Shown here piece by piece: positions 1 through 7,863 of a stretch of DNA of 46,341 bases. The notes beneath the pieces were generated by a model. The model was not told where the DNA came from and ran no database searches. It saw only the letters and a list, made by a program, of their open reading frames with translations. The DNA is from CAZYIW01 sp964647705 (GTDB lineage Bacteria > Pseudomonadota > Gammaproteobacteria > PS1 > Pseudothioglobaceae). The stretch lies in the NCBI GenBank assembly GCA_964647705.1, contig CAZYIW010000007.1, forward strand, positions 1 through 46,341, given 5' to 3'. Within the stretch, counting starts at the first letter, position 1; every line of letters begins with the position of its first letter. Both the position numbers and the translations under genes were made by a program.

Positions 1-14
1 CGCCATCTCCACCA
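1..14 (+). ncRNA. ssrA: 3' tip of tmRNA gene (partial)
   Basis: The window opens with CGCCATCTCCACCA. This fits the last T-stem bases, the 3' acceptor strand CATCTCC, discriminator A and an encoded CCA. A longer copy at 11,227-11,246 adds the T-loop end and a CCCGC stem, very like the E. coli tmRNA end (CCCGCCAGCTCCACCA). The rest of the gene would lie left of the window on the plus strand. A tRNA with the same acceptor end is the alternative; only the last bases are visible. Confidence 0.5.
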
Positions 15-97
15 ATATTGACCTTCATCACGACCCATAGTGTCTTAATGTTCTAGTGATTTAGCGATGCTTATTCTTAAACGCTGCACATGTAAAT

Positions 98-706
98 TTA
101 CAACATCCCCTGATCAACTATAAAATCAACAACTTGGTCAACCCCAACAGATTTCTTTAGATTTGTAAAAACAAAGGGCTTACTTCCTCTCATTCTCTGG
201 GTATCGCTTTCCATTACATCTAGTGAAGCACCTACATATGGAGCTAAATCAATTTTATTTATCACCAACAAATCTGACCGTGTAATCCCAGGCCCTCCTT
301 TTCTTGGAATTTTTTCACCTTCTGCCACATCAATTACATAAATAGTAAGATCCGCTAATTCAGGACTAAATGTTGCTGATAAGTTATCCCCACCACTTTC
401 AACAAAAATAACATCTAAATCCTTGAACTTATTACTAAGATCTTCAATTGCTGAAAGATTCATTGAGGCATCTTCACGTATTGCCGTATGAGGGCATCCA
501 CCTGTCTCTACACCAACGATTCGCTGAGCTTCTAATGCGTTACTCTCTGTAAGAAATTTAGCATCCTCTTGAGTGTAAATATCATTAGTCACAACTGCAA
601 TCTCATAATCATCTCGCATAGCTTTACAAATAACATCTAACAATGCAGTCTTTCCAGAGCCAACTGGCCCTCCAACACCTACTCTTAATGGTTGTTTATT
701 TTTCAT
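98..706 (-). CDS. ureG: Urease accessory GTPase UreG
   Basis: UreG is the SIMIBI-class GTPase that drives nickel delivery into apo-urease together with UreD, UreF and UreE. The 202-residue length is normal. The P-loop GPVGSGKT is near residue 14, the nickel-binding Cys-Pro-His sits in ETGGCPHTAIRED, VESGGDNL follows, and the guanine-specificity motif NKID is near residue 150. It is the last gene of the minus-strand operon, 11 bases after ureF. The 84 bases between its stop and the ssrA-like repeat hold no obvious terminator. Confidence 0.97.
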   Translation of the reverse strand: MKNKQPLRVGVGGPVGSGKTALLDVICKAMRDDYEIAVVTNDIYTQEDAKFLTESNALEAQRIVGVETGGCPHTAIREDASMNLSAIEDLSNKFKDLDVIFVESGGDNLSATFSPELADLTIYVIDVAEGEKIPRKGGPGITRSDLLVINKIDLAPYVGASLDVMESDTQRMRGSKPFVFTNLKKSVGVDQVVDFIVDQGML

Positions 707-717
707 TTTTTCTTTGT

Positions 718-1395
718 TTATGATCTAAAAATCCGTGTGTATTGAGTCTCATGCAAACTACTAGCAATAGCAAAAGCAGGTTGAGACATTCCAATATCTT
801 CTATTGAAACTTCTCTAGACTTTCTGATTGCCTCAGGCACTTTATTAATCAAGTTATTGAGCAATTTTTGTCCATCAGTTTGCCCTAAAGGAATAATCTT
901 GACAACTGCAGCAACCTGATTTTCAAGCCAAGACCATGAATACCCCGATAATAGTTCATCAATTGGTATTTCCCAAACATTGCTAATTAGAGCGTATCCA
1001 GACAAATGATTAGTATTAGTCTCCTTTTCCCAATCAATTACTGCAACACCTTCAAGATTTTTAATAATTTTTGTCAGTGCTCTACCTCGATTTATCTCTT
1101 CCTGTCTTAATTCCTTAGTTTCTCGACAGGCCAATAAAATATTACCCCATTTCTGCACTTGCTCTTTATCTCCAATAGAAAAAGCTTCATATAATTTAAT
1201 TAAAATTGGAAGATCAGTGTGTGTAAACCCTAAAAATAGTTGACTTTCAATCCATTGATGCGCAGTATCAATATCAGATATCCAACCACTCTCAATAGCC
1301 TGCTCAATACCTTGAGAATATGTAAACCCACCAATTGGTAACGTTGGACTCATTAAATTCATCAACCTTAGGAGATTAAGCTGACTAATGCTCAT
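718..1395 (-). CDS. ureF: Urease accessory protein UreF
   Basis: UreF bridges UreD and UreG in the urease activation complex. The start chosen is the ATG at 1395, giving 225 residues beginning MSISQLNLLRLMNLMSPTLP, which matches UreF N-termini. A longer in-frame reading to 1452 lies wholly inside ureE and adds an unlike sequence. SPTLPIGGFTYSQGIE is the recognisable N-terminal UreF block. The gene overlaps the end of ureE by 11 bases, which suggests translational coupling. Confidence 0.94.
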   Translation of the reverse strand: MSISQLNLLRLMNLMSPTLPIGGFTYSQGIEQAIESGWISDIDTAHQWIESQLFLGFTHTDLPILIKLYEAFSIGDKEQVQKWGNILLACRETKELRQEEINRGRALTKIIKNLEGVAVIDWEKETNTNHLSGYALISNVWEIPIDELLSGYSWSWLENQVAAVVKIIPLGQTDGQKLLNNLINKVPEAIRKSREVSIEDIGMSQPAFAIASSLHETQYTRIFRS

Positions 1396-1828
1396 GACTA
1401 TGGGGGTGCGAGTGATAGGCTCCATTTTCTGGCTGAAAAGGCAAAGACTCAATTACCACATCTAACCCCAAACTCCTAACCATATCATCAAGAACATGGT
1501 CATGTTTATAATGCACACTCACTTTAGTAATCTGCAATTCTACATGTCTATTCCCTAGATGGTAACACGTGCGGGACAATAATAATGGATCATCAGAATA
1601 TATAGAGGAAAGCATCTCTGATGCTGCTTTAACTTTAATAGTGTATCCATCTATATCTCTAAGCAAATCACCATGTTCAAGCATAATACCGCGCTTCATA
1701 AAAATTCCTACAGTTTCACCATTATCCAAACAAGCTTTAAGTCGACTTTTTATTCGTTGATGAAAGTCAAGAGTAACAGAAGAGTCAATATTATCGGAGG
1801 ATCCAACTTTTTCAATAAATTCTTTCAT
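1385..1828 (-). CDS. ureE: Urease nickel metallochaperone UreE
   Basis: UreE carries nickel to the UreDFG-apo-urease complex. The 147-residue protein has the two usual domains: an N-terminal peptide-binding domain (to about 70) and a C-terminal metal-binding domain. It ends in a short histidine-rich tail (HSHPHSHEH), a common nickel-storage extension in this family. It lies 2 bases downstream of ureC and overlaps ureF. Confidence 0.95.
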   Translation of the reverse strand: MKEFIEKVGSSDNIDSSVTLDFHQRIKSRLKACLDNGETVGIFMKRGIMLEHGDLLRDIDGYTIKVKAASEMLSSIYSDDPLLLSRTCYHLGNRHVELQITKVSVHYKHDHVLDDMVRSLGLDVVIESLPFQPENGAYHSHPHSHEH

Positions 1829-1830
1829 AT

Positions 1831-3534
1831 TTAAAACAAGAAGTATCTTTGCGCCAAGGCTACTTCGTTAGCAGGCTCACATGTTAACAATACGCCATCA
1901 GCTTTCACTTCATAAGTTTGAGAGTCAACCTCAATTTTTGGTTGATAATCATTGTGTATCATTGATGACTTTGTTACAGTTCTACATTTTTTTACAATTC
2001 CTATTAAAGACTTAAGTCCTAGTTTTTCAACAATACCTGCATCAAAACTCGCTTGTGATAAAAATGTCATACTAGTATTAAATCTAGCAGCACCCAGAGC
2101 GCCAAACATTTTTCTATAATGCACAGGCTGGGGGGTTGGAATTGAAGCATTTGGGTCGCCCATAGGTGCAGCAACAATCATGCCCCCTTTAATAATAAGA
2201 CCTGGTTTTGCTCCAAAAAATTTTGGCTTCCATAAAATTAAATCTGCCAACTTGCCAACTTCGATTGACCCAACCTCATGTGACATTCCATGAGTAATTG
2301 CAGGGTTGATAGTGTATTTAGCAATGTACCTTTTAACACGATTATTGTCATTATTTAAACTGTCGCCTTCCATAGGTCCTCTTTGAATCTTCATTTTATT
2401 AGCGGTCTGCCAAGTTCTTGTAATAACTTCCCCAACTCTACCCATCGCCTGAGAATCAGATGAAATCATAGAAAACGCTCCAAGATCATGCAAAATATCT
2501 TCAGCAGCTATCGTTTCTCTGCGAATTCTCGATTCTGCAAATGAAACATCTTCCGCTATCGCAGGATCCAAGTGATGACAAACCATTAACATGTCTAAAT
2601 GTTCATCAACTGTATTCACTGTATATGGGCGTGTTGGGTTAGTTGAAGAGGGTAAAACATTATCGTACCCACAAGCCCTTATAATATCTGGTGCATGTCC
2701 GCCGCCAGCACCTTCGGTATGATATGTATGTATAGCCCTACCTTTTAACGCAGCTATTGTGTCTTCTACAAAACCAGATTCATTCAGGGTATCAGTATGA
2801 ATAGCTACTTGCACATCATACTCTTCAGCCACTGAAAGGCAGTTATCAATCGCTGCGGGAGTAGTGCCCCAATCTTCATGCAGTTTCAAGCCCATTGCTC
2901 CTGCCAAAATCTGCTCTGATACAGGTTCTGGCAAAGATGCATTACCCTTACCCATGAATCCCAAATTCATTGGCAGATCTTCAGCAGCTTCAAGCATTCT
3001 ATATATATTCCACGGGCCAGGTGTACATGTGGTGGCGTTAGTACCAGCAGAAGGGCCAGTACCACCCCCCAACATAGTTGTAATACCTGACATTAATGCG
3101 TCATCTACTTGCTGTGGACAAATAAAATGAATATGCGCATCTATCCCACCAGCAGTAACAATTTGTCCTTCTGATGCTACAACATCGGTGCCAGCACCAA
3201 TGGCAATATCTACATTGGGTTGCACATCAGGATTTCCAGCCTTGCCAATACCAGAAATACGTCCATCTTTAACGCCAATATCGGCCTTAACAATTCCCCA
3301 ATGATCCAATATTAACGCGTTAGTAATCACTAGATCTGCCACATCCTTACTACAAAGTTGGCTTTGGCCCATGCCGTCACGTATTACCTTTCCTCCGCCG
3401 AATTTAACTTCTTCTCCATAAGTAGTCAAATCTTTTTCAACCTCAACAAATAATTCTGTATCACCCAACCTAACACTGTCCCCAGTTGTCGGCCCATACA
3501 TCTCAGAATAAGCTTTTTTCGAAATTGACCTCAT
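1831..3534 (-). CDS. ureC: Urease alpha (catalytic) subunit UreC
   Basis: This is the catalytic subunit that hydrolyses urea to ammonia and carbamate. The 567-residue protein is full length, and its active-site residues fall at exactly the Klebsiella urease numbers. Nickel ligands are H134 and H136 (AHIHF), carbamylated K217 (GLKLHEDWG), H246, H272 and D360. Catalytic or substrate residues H219 and H320 (VCHHLD) are also present. Nothing suggests loss of activity. It follows the fused ureAB gene by 2 bases. Confidence 0.99.
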   Translation of the reverse strand: MRSISKKAYSEMYGPTTGDSVRLGDTELFVEVEKDLTTYGEEVKFGGGKVIRDGMGQSQLCSKDVADLVITNALILDHWGIVKADIGVKDGRISGIGKAGNPDVQPNVDIAIGAGTDVVASEGQIVTAGGIDAHIHFICPQQVDDALMSGITTMLGGGTGPSAGTNATTCTPGPWNIYRMLEAAEDLPMNLGFMGKGNASLPEPVSEQILAGAMGLKLHEDWGTTPAAIDNCLSVAEEYDVQVAIHTDTLNESGFVEDTIAALKGRAIHTYHTEGAGGGHAPDIIRACGYDNVLPSSTNPTRPYTVNTVDEHLDMLMVCHHLDPAIAEDVSFAESRIRRETIAAEDILHDLGAFSMISSDSQAMGRVGEVITRTWQTANKMKIQRGPMEGDSLNNDNNRVKRYIAKYTINPAITHGMSHEVGSIEVGKLADLILWKPKFFGAKPGLIIKGGMIVAAPMGDPNASIPTPQPVHYRKMFGALGAARFNTSMTFLSQASFDAGIVEKLGLKSLIGIVKKCRTVTKSSMIHNDYQPKIEVDSQTYEVKADGVLLTCEPANEVALAQRYFLF

Positions 3535-3536
3535 AA

Positions 3537-4184
3537 TTATTCCCCCATCACCTTTCCATTAAATCCATAAATAACGTTTTTGCCGTCATACTTAACTAAT
3601 TCAACCTCTCTTTCCTGGCCAGGCTCAAATCTAACAGCAGTCCCTGATGGTATGTTTAACCTAAAACCTTTAGTTTTTTCTCTATCAAAAGATAATGCTG
3701 TATTGGTTTCATAAAAATGGTAATGAGAGCCAACCTGGATAGGTCTATCACCATGATTAGAAACTACCACTATCAGCCGCTCTCTATTAATATTTATCGC
3801 AATCTCTTTTGAGAAATCAATCAACACCTCACCTGGAATAAGCACATCATTTGAGCTTGAATCTTTAAGTGATTTTTTAACGGGTTGAATCGGATTGTGG
3901 ACTGTAACTAATTTAGTTCCATCAGGAAAAGTTGCTTCAACTTGTATATCTGGAATCATTTCAGAAATCCCATTCATCACATCATCTTCTGTTAAAAGTT
4001 GACGTCCATATTCCATCATCTCAGCAACGGTCTTGCCATCTCTAGCACCTTCTAATATTTCAGCTGAGATAAAAGCAACAGCTTCTGGATAATTCAATTT
4101 CACTCCTCTTTCTTTGCGTTGCTTTGCCAATAAAGCAGCAGTAAAAATCATTAATTTATCTTTTTCGCGTGGCGTTAAATCCAT
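3537..4184 (-). CDS. ureAB: Fused urease gamma-beta subunit UreAB
   Basis: One 215-residue reading frame carries both small urease subunits. Residues 1-101 are UreA (gamma), starting MDLTPREKDKL and ending VTVHNPIQP. Residues 102-113 form a Ser/Lys/Asp-rich linker. Residues 114-215 are UreB (beta), starting at VLIPGEV and including GSHYHFYE and the end GFNGKVMGE. The two are separate genes in most proteobacterial urease operons. The fusion resembles the Helicobacter arrangement but with a shorter linker. No stop or frameshift lies between the halves. Confidence 0.96.
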   Translation of the reverse strand: MDLTPREKDKLMIFTAALLAKQRKERGVKLNYPEAVAFISAEILEGARDGKTVAEMMEYGRQLLTEDDVMNGISEMIPDIQVEATFPDGTKLVTVHNPIQPVKKSLKDSSSNDVLIPGEVLIDFSKEIAININRERLIVVVSNHGDRPIQVGSHYHFYETNTALSFDREKTKGFRLNIPSGTAVRFEPGQEREVELVKYDGKNVIYGFNGKVMGE

Positions 4185-4196
4185 TATTAATCCCTT

Positions 4197-5033
4197 TTAT
4201 GTTAGCCAAATCCTTGGTGGTACACTTTCCTTTCCAATAATTAAGTGTCTTAATTCTATCCAAATAGTTCTGAATAATTCTTGTATTAAATGTGTTTTAG
4301 ATGCCAAACATCTAATAATAATAAACTCATCTACTTGGGTCGCTCCAGCAATATATGAGTCATTTTCAGAAATCAAATCACGTACGCGTTCTAAGATATT
4401 ATGATCGTTTGCACTAATTAAAAATGTCCCAAAAACCGGAAACCCTCTAAGACTTGCAATATTATCTATTTCAATATGGTCGACCTTTAATTTATCAATG
4501 ATAATAGGAACTCCGTCTTTCCATAACTCAAAACTGAATTTTAATTTTCCAGAATCAAATCGTTCATTAATAGCTGGTCTTCCTAGACATTGAATCTCCC
4601 AAGCCGCCAATTTTGCATTTCCATACAAAGAAAATCTTGTTGAAAATTTTGAGTTAGCACCTGGAAAAATAATAGTTTCCATTGGCAGCCACTCTAAGGT
4701 AGACCCATTTTCTACAACAACATCTTGTTTAACTATTGAATATTTACCTCTAATTGTTCGATAAACCTTAGCTGCACCAGGCGCAGTAATTAAAGCATTA
4801 GTGCCTGAATTCGAATTAATATTTATTGATAGCTCATCACCGCCAACAATACCCCCAGGCGGGTGCAAGATATATACATGACAGACACCATCTTCTGGAT
4901 AAAATGGCCTCTGGAGAGTTAACGGGCCAACCTGACTTCGTTTAGAAAGAAAAGTTTTAGAACTTCCTTCTGAGAACTCAAGGTTAAGCTCCGCCAACCA
5001 TCCGGTATTAGTTTTTTCTTTTGTTGACAACAA
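4197..5033 (-). CDS. ureD: Urease accessory protein UreD (UreH)
   Basis: UreD binds apo-urease and forms the scaffold through which UreF-UreG and nickel reach the active site. The 278-residue protein has the family signatures HPPGGIVGGDEL near residue 57 and APGAAKVYR near residue 83. It is the first urease gene of the operon, 12 bases before ureAB. Confidence 0.95.
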   Translation of the reverse strand: MLSTKEKTNTGWLAELNLEFSEGSSKTFLSKRSQVGPLTLQRPFYPEDGVCHVYILHPPGGIVGGDELSININSNSGTNALITAPGAAKVYRTIRGKYSIVKQDVVVENGSTLEWLPMETIIFPGANSKFSTRFSLYGNAKLAAWEIQCLGRPAINERFDSGKLKFSFELWKDGVPIIIDKLKVDHIEIDNIASLRGFPVFGTFLISANDHNILERVRDLISENDSYIAGATQVDEFIIIRCLASKTHLIQELFRTIWIELRHLIIGKESVPPRIWLT

Positions 5034-5052
5034 CGCAATTAAACTTTTATAT

Positions 5053-5259
5053 TTACAATTTCTTTTTTAAGAGCTTCAAACCCTTAATTAAAAATATAGC
5101 TATTGTCAACAATATTAATATTGCACTTATATTTTCTATAATTGCGTTAGTTTCATGATTTAACCCTAACGCATGCTCTGGAGAGACATGGGCAAAACTT
5201 GAACCTGAGACAAATAAGAACAACAAACCTAAACTAACAAATTTTTTGTTGAAAAACAT
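5053..5259 (-). CDS. Small membrane protein between urtE and ureD, function unknown
   Basis: A 68-residue protein with two hydrophobic stretches. The first (about residues 8-23) looks like a signal peptide ending GSSFA-HVSPEHA. The second (about 42-60) is a membrane helix followed by a lysine-rich tail (KGLKLLKKKL). The mature exported part is only about 20 residues and contains three histidines. It sits inside the urea operon with short gaps on both sides, so it is probably co-expressed. A role in nickel or urea handling is guesswork. It does not match the full HupE/UreJ nickel permease pattern. Confidence 0.7.
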   Translation of the reverse strand: MFFNKKFVSLGLLFLFVSGSSFAHVSPEHALGLNHETNAIIENISAILILLTIAIFLIKGLKLLKKKL

Positions 5260-5274
5260 AATAACCCCTATTAA

Positions 5275-5970
5275 TTAAACCGTTAAATATTCCTGTATTA
5301 GATCCTCATTTAAATCTGGCATTTTCCCAGAACAGACGTCTGAACCTCTATCTAGAATAATAAATTTATCTGCGATCTTTCTTGCAATTGGTAGCTTTTG
5401 CTCTACTAATAGCACAGTTAAACCGTGTTCAGAATTTAATTTCCTAATGATGTCACAGATTTCAGCTATTACATTAGGTTGAATCCCTTCTGTGGGTTCA
5501 TCTAAGATCAACAAGTTTGGATTTATTACCAACGCCCTCCCAATTGCAAGCTGCTGCTGTTGACCACCAGACAAGTCCCCTCCCAATCTGTCCATCATCT
5601 CTTGTAATACAGGGAATAACTCAAATATAAACTCTGGAATTTTCTTTGATTTATCGCTTCTAGCAGGTAATCCAATTCTTAAATTCTCTTCAACAGTCAA
5701 CAATGGAAAAATTCTCCTTCCTTGTGGAACGTAGCCAATACCAATTGACGCTCTATTTTCAGAATGAAGATTCGTAATATCTTTATCCATAAAAACTATC
5801 TCTCCACTCTCAGATGGCAATAATCCCATAATAGTTTCTACGAGTGTTGTCTTGCCAACACCATTTCTACCCATAATAGCTATACAATCGCCCTTATCAA
5901 CATCCAAGTTAAGATCCCAAAGTGTTTGACTTTCCCCATAATATTGATTTAGGTTTTTTATGTTGATCAT
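5275..5970 (-). CDS. urtE: Urea ABC transporter ATPase UrtE
   Basis: A cytoplasmic ATPase of the branched-chain-amino-acid-type (HAAT) importer family, in the urea-specific position. The 231-residue protein has Walker A GRNGVGKT near residue 34, the signature LSGGQQQQLAIGRAL near 134 and Walker B LLILDEPTEGIQPN. Its place after urtD and before the urease genes fixes the urea assignment; by sequence alone it resembles LivF. Confidence 0.95.
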   Translation of the reverse strand: MINIKNLNQYYGESQTLWDLNLDVDKGDCIAIMGRNGVGKTTLVETIMGLLPSESGEIVFMDKDITNLHSENRASIGIGYVPQGRRIFPLLTVEENLRIGLPARSDKSKKIPEFIFELFPVLQEMMDRLGGDLSGGQQQQLAIGRALVINPNLLILDEPTEGIQPNVIAEICDIIRKLNSEHGLTVLLVEQKLPIARKIADKFIILDRGSDVCSGKMPDLNEDLIQEYLTV

Positions 5971-5971
5971 G

Positions 5972-6772
5972 CTATTCCCCTAAGTAAACTTCAACCACTT
6001 TTGGATTGTTTTGTATCTGATCCATATCACCCTCTGCCAATACACTACCTTGATGAAGAACAGTAATAGGACTCTCTAAAGATCTAACAAAGTCCATATC
6101 GTGCTCGACTACTACCACAGTGTGTTCGTTTTTCAAAACCTTTAATAAATCAACTGTCTTATCAATTTCTTGATGTGTCATTCCTGCAGCAGGCTCATCT
6201 ATCAATAATAATTGGGCATTTTGCATTAATAACATGCCAATCTCAAGCCACTGTTTTTGGCCATGAGACAACAATCCTGCAAAAATATTACGCTTCTGTT
6301 CTAGTCCAATTCTTTCTAAAACAATTTCAATTGATTCTAACTCTGTAGAGGATAATTTTGCGAATAAAGTCGGAAATACACTTTTATCACAATCAATTGC
6401 TAATTCTAAATTTTCAAAAACTGTTAAATTTTCAAAAACTGTTGGTTTTTGAAACTTTCTACCAATTCCAGCTCTTGCAATCTCATCTTCAGAATGTTGC
6501 AATAAATTCAAATTTTGACCAAACCAAGCAGTTCCATAATCAGGTTTAGTTTTCCCTGTTACAATGTCCATCATTGTGGTCTTTCCAGCACCATTTGGAC
6601 CAATAATACACCTAAGCTCATTTTTTCTAACGTAAAGATTTAATGCATTAATAGCTTTAAAACCATCAAAGCTTACGGTAATGTCTTCTAAGTATAGAAG
6701 AATGTCTTTGTGAACATCCACATTCCTTGTTGGTGCAGATTTCTCAAAAAAAGCATTAATCTTTTTAATCAT
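5972..6772 (-). CDS. urtD: Urea ABC transporter ATPase UrtD
   Basis: The second ATPase of the urea importer, LivG-like, 266 residues. Walker A is GPNGAGKT near residue 58, the signature is LLSHGQKQWLEIG, Walker B is LLLIDEPAAGM and the switch histidine lies in VVVEHDMDF. It overlaps urtC by 4 bases (ATGA) and ends 1 base before urtE. The peptide TVFENL occurs twice in tandem after FQKP; the DNA repeat is listed separately. Confidence 0.95.
   Translation of the reverse strand: MIKKINAFFEKSAPTRNVDVHKDILLYLEDITVSFDGFKAINALNLYVRKNELRCIIGPNGAGKTTMMDIVTGKTKPDYGTAWFGQNLNLLQHSEDEIARAGIGRKFQKPTVFENLTVFENLELAIDCDKSVFPTLFAKLSSTELESIEIVLERIGLEQKRNIFAGLLSHGQKQWLEIGMLLMQNAQLLLIDEPAAGMTHQEIDKTVDLLKVLKNEHTVVVVEHDMDFVRSLESPITVLHQGSVLAEGDMDQIQNNPKVVEVYLGE
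6407..6442 (-). repeat. Perfect 18-base tandem repeat inside urtD
   Basis: Two identical 18-base units (6407-6424 and 6425-6442) encode the doubled hexapeptide TVFENL. UrtD proteins usually carry a similar doubled phrase here, so the peptide is normal. The exact DNA identity suggests recent slippage or local homogenisation. Confidence 0.85.
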
Positions 6773-7860
6773 TGTTTTGCGCCTCGATATTTTTTAATTA
6801 AACCAACAATGCCCTTTGGAAAGTAAATAGTCACTAGAATAAACATTCCACCTAATACAAATAACCACACTTCTGGCATTGCACTTGTTAAAAAAGTCTT
6901 TGAATAATTTACTAACAATGCGCCAATAACGCCACCATAAAGTGTATACCTACCCCCAATGGCCACCCATATCACCATCTCAATAGAGTTAATTGGTGAG
7001 AATTCTCCTGGATTTATTATTCCAACTTGAGGCACATATAAGGCACCTGCAATTCCAGCCATAATTGCAGAAAATGTAAAAATAAACAATTTTACATTTT
7101 CAACCTTATAACCAATAAACCTTACTCTACTTTCGGAGTCTCTAATGGCGACAGCCACTCTACCAAGCCTAGAATTAGTTATAGCCCTACTAGCTAAATA
7201 GCCTGCAGCTAGGGCAATTGAAGATGCAACAAACAATCCCGCCCTAGTAGAATCTAATTGCAAACTCAAACCGAGTATATCTTTAAAATCTGTTAAACCA
7301 TTATTACCGCCAAATCCTAATTCATTTCTAAAAAATGCTAGCATTAATGCATAAACTAGAGCTTGTGTCATAATCGATAAGTAAACCCCTGTTACTCTAG
7401 ATCTAAATGCTAACCAACCAAATACAAATGCCAACAACCCTGGAATAAACACCACCATAATCATTGCAAACCAAAATTGATCAAAACCATGCCAAAACCA
7501 AGGTAATTCACTCCAATCTAAAAACACCATAAAATCAGGAAGAATTGGATCGCCATACACCCCTCTATCACCTATTTGACGCATTAAATACATTCCCATA
7601 GCGTATCCGCCTAATGCAAAAAAAGCCCCATGACCAAGACTCAATATTCCCAAGTACCCCCACACAAGATCTACTGCTATAGCTAATAGAGCATAGGTTA
7701 AATACTTTCCTATGATTGTTACAGCATACGTTGACAAATGCAATGGATGATCAGAAGAAACCCCCATATTTAAAAATGGAACTAAAATCGTCACCAATAA
7801 CAATATTGATAAAAAAATCTTACCGCCAATATCGTTTTTTAGAATTTTAGAAAAAAACAT
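6769..7860 (-). CDS. urtC: Urea ABC transporter permease UrtC
   Basis: An inner-membrane permease of the LivM type, 363 residues with about nine or ten hydrophobic segments. It contains SLGHGAFFALGGYAMGMYLMR near residue 74 and the long insertion with RQIGDRGVYGDPILPDFMVFLDW that marks UrtC. GYKVENVKLFIFTFSAIMAG near 248 is the ATPase-contacting loop. It overlaps urtD by 4 bases and follows urtB by 3. Confidence 0.95.
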   Translation of the reverse strand: MFFSKILKNDIGGKIFLSILLLVTILVPFLNMGVSSDHPLHLSTYAVTIIGKYLTYALLAIAVDLVWGYLGILSLGHGAFFALGGYAMGMYLMRQIGDRGVYGDPILPDFMVFLDWSELPWFWHGFDQFWFAMIMVVFIPGLLAFVFGWLAFRSRVTGVYLSIMTQALVYALMLAFFRNELGFGGNNGLTDFKDILGLSLQLDSTRAGLFVASSIALAAGYLASRAITNSRLGRVAVAIRDSESRVRFIGYKVENVKLFIFTFSAIMAGIAGALYVPQVGIINPGEFSPINSIEMVIWVAIGGRYTLYGGVIGALLVNYSKTFLTSAMPEVWLFVLGGMFILVTIYFPKGIVGLIKKYRGAKQ

Positions 7861-7863
7861 ACG

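Noticed and set aside
2864..3130. Plus-strand reading frame of 88 codons inside ureC
   Set aside because: It is antisense to the conserved catalytic core of urease and has no family resemblance; a shadow frame.
6407..6442. Tandem 18-base repeat in urtD as a sign of recent mutation or novelty
   Set aside because: UrtD proteins normally carry a doubled TVFE-L-type phrase after FQKP, so the peptide is a family feature; only the exact DNA identity is unusual.
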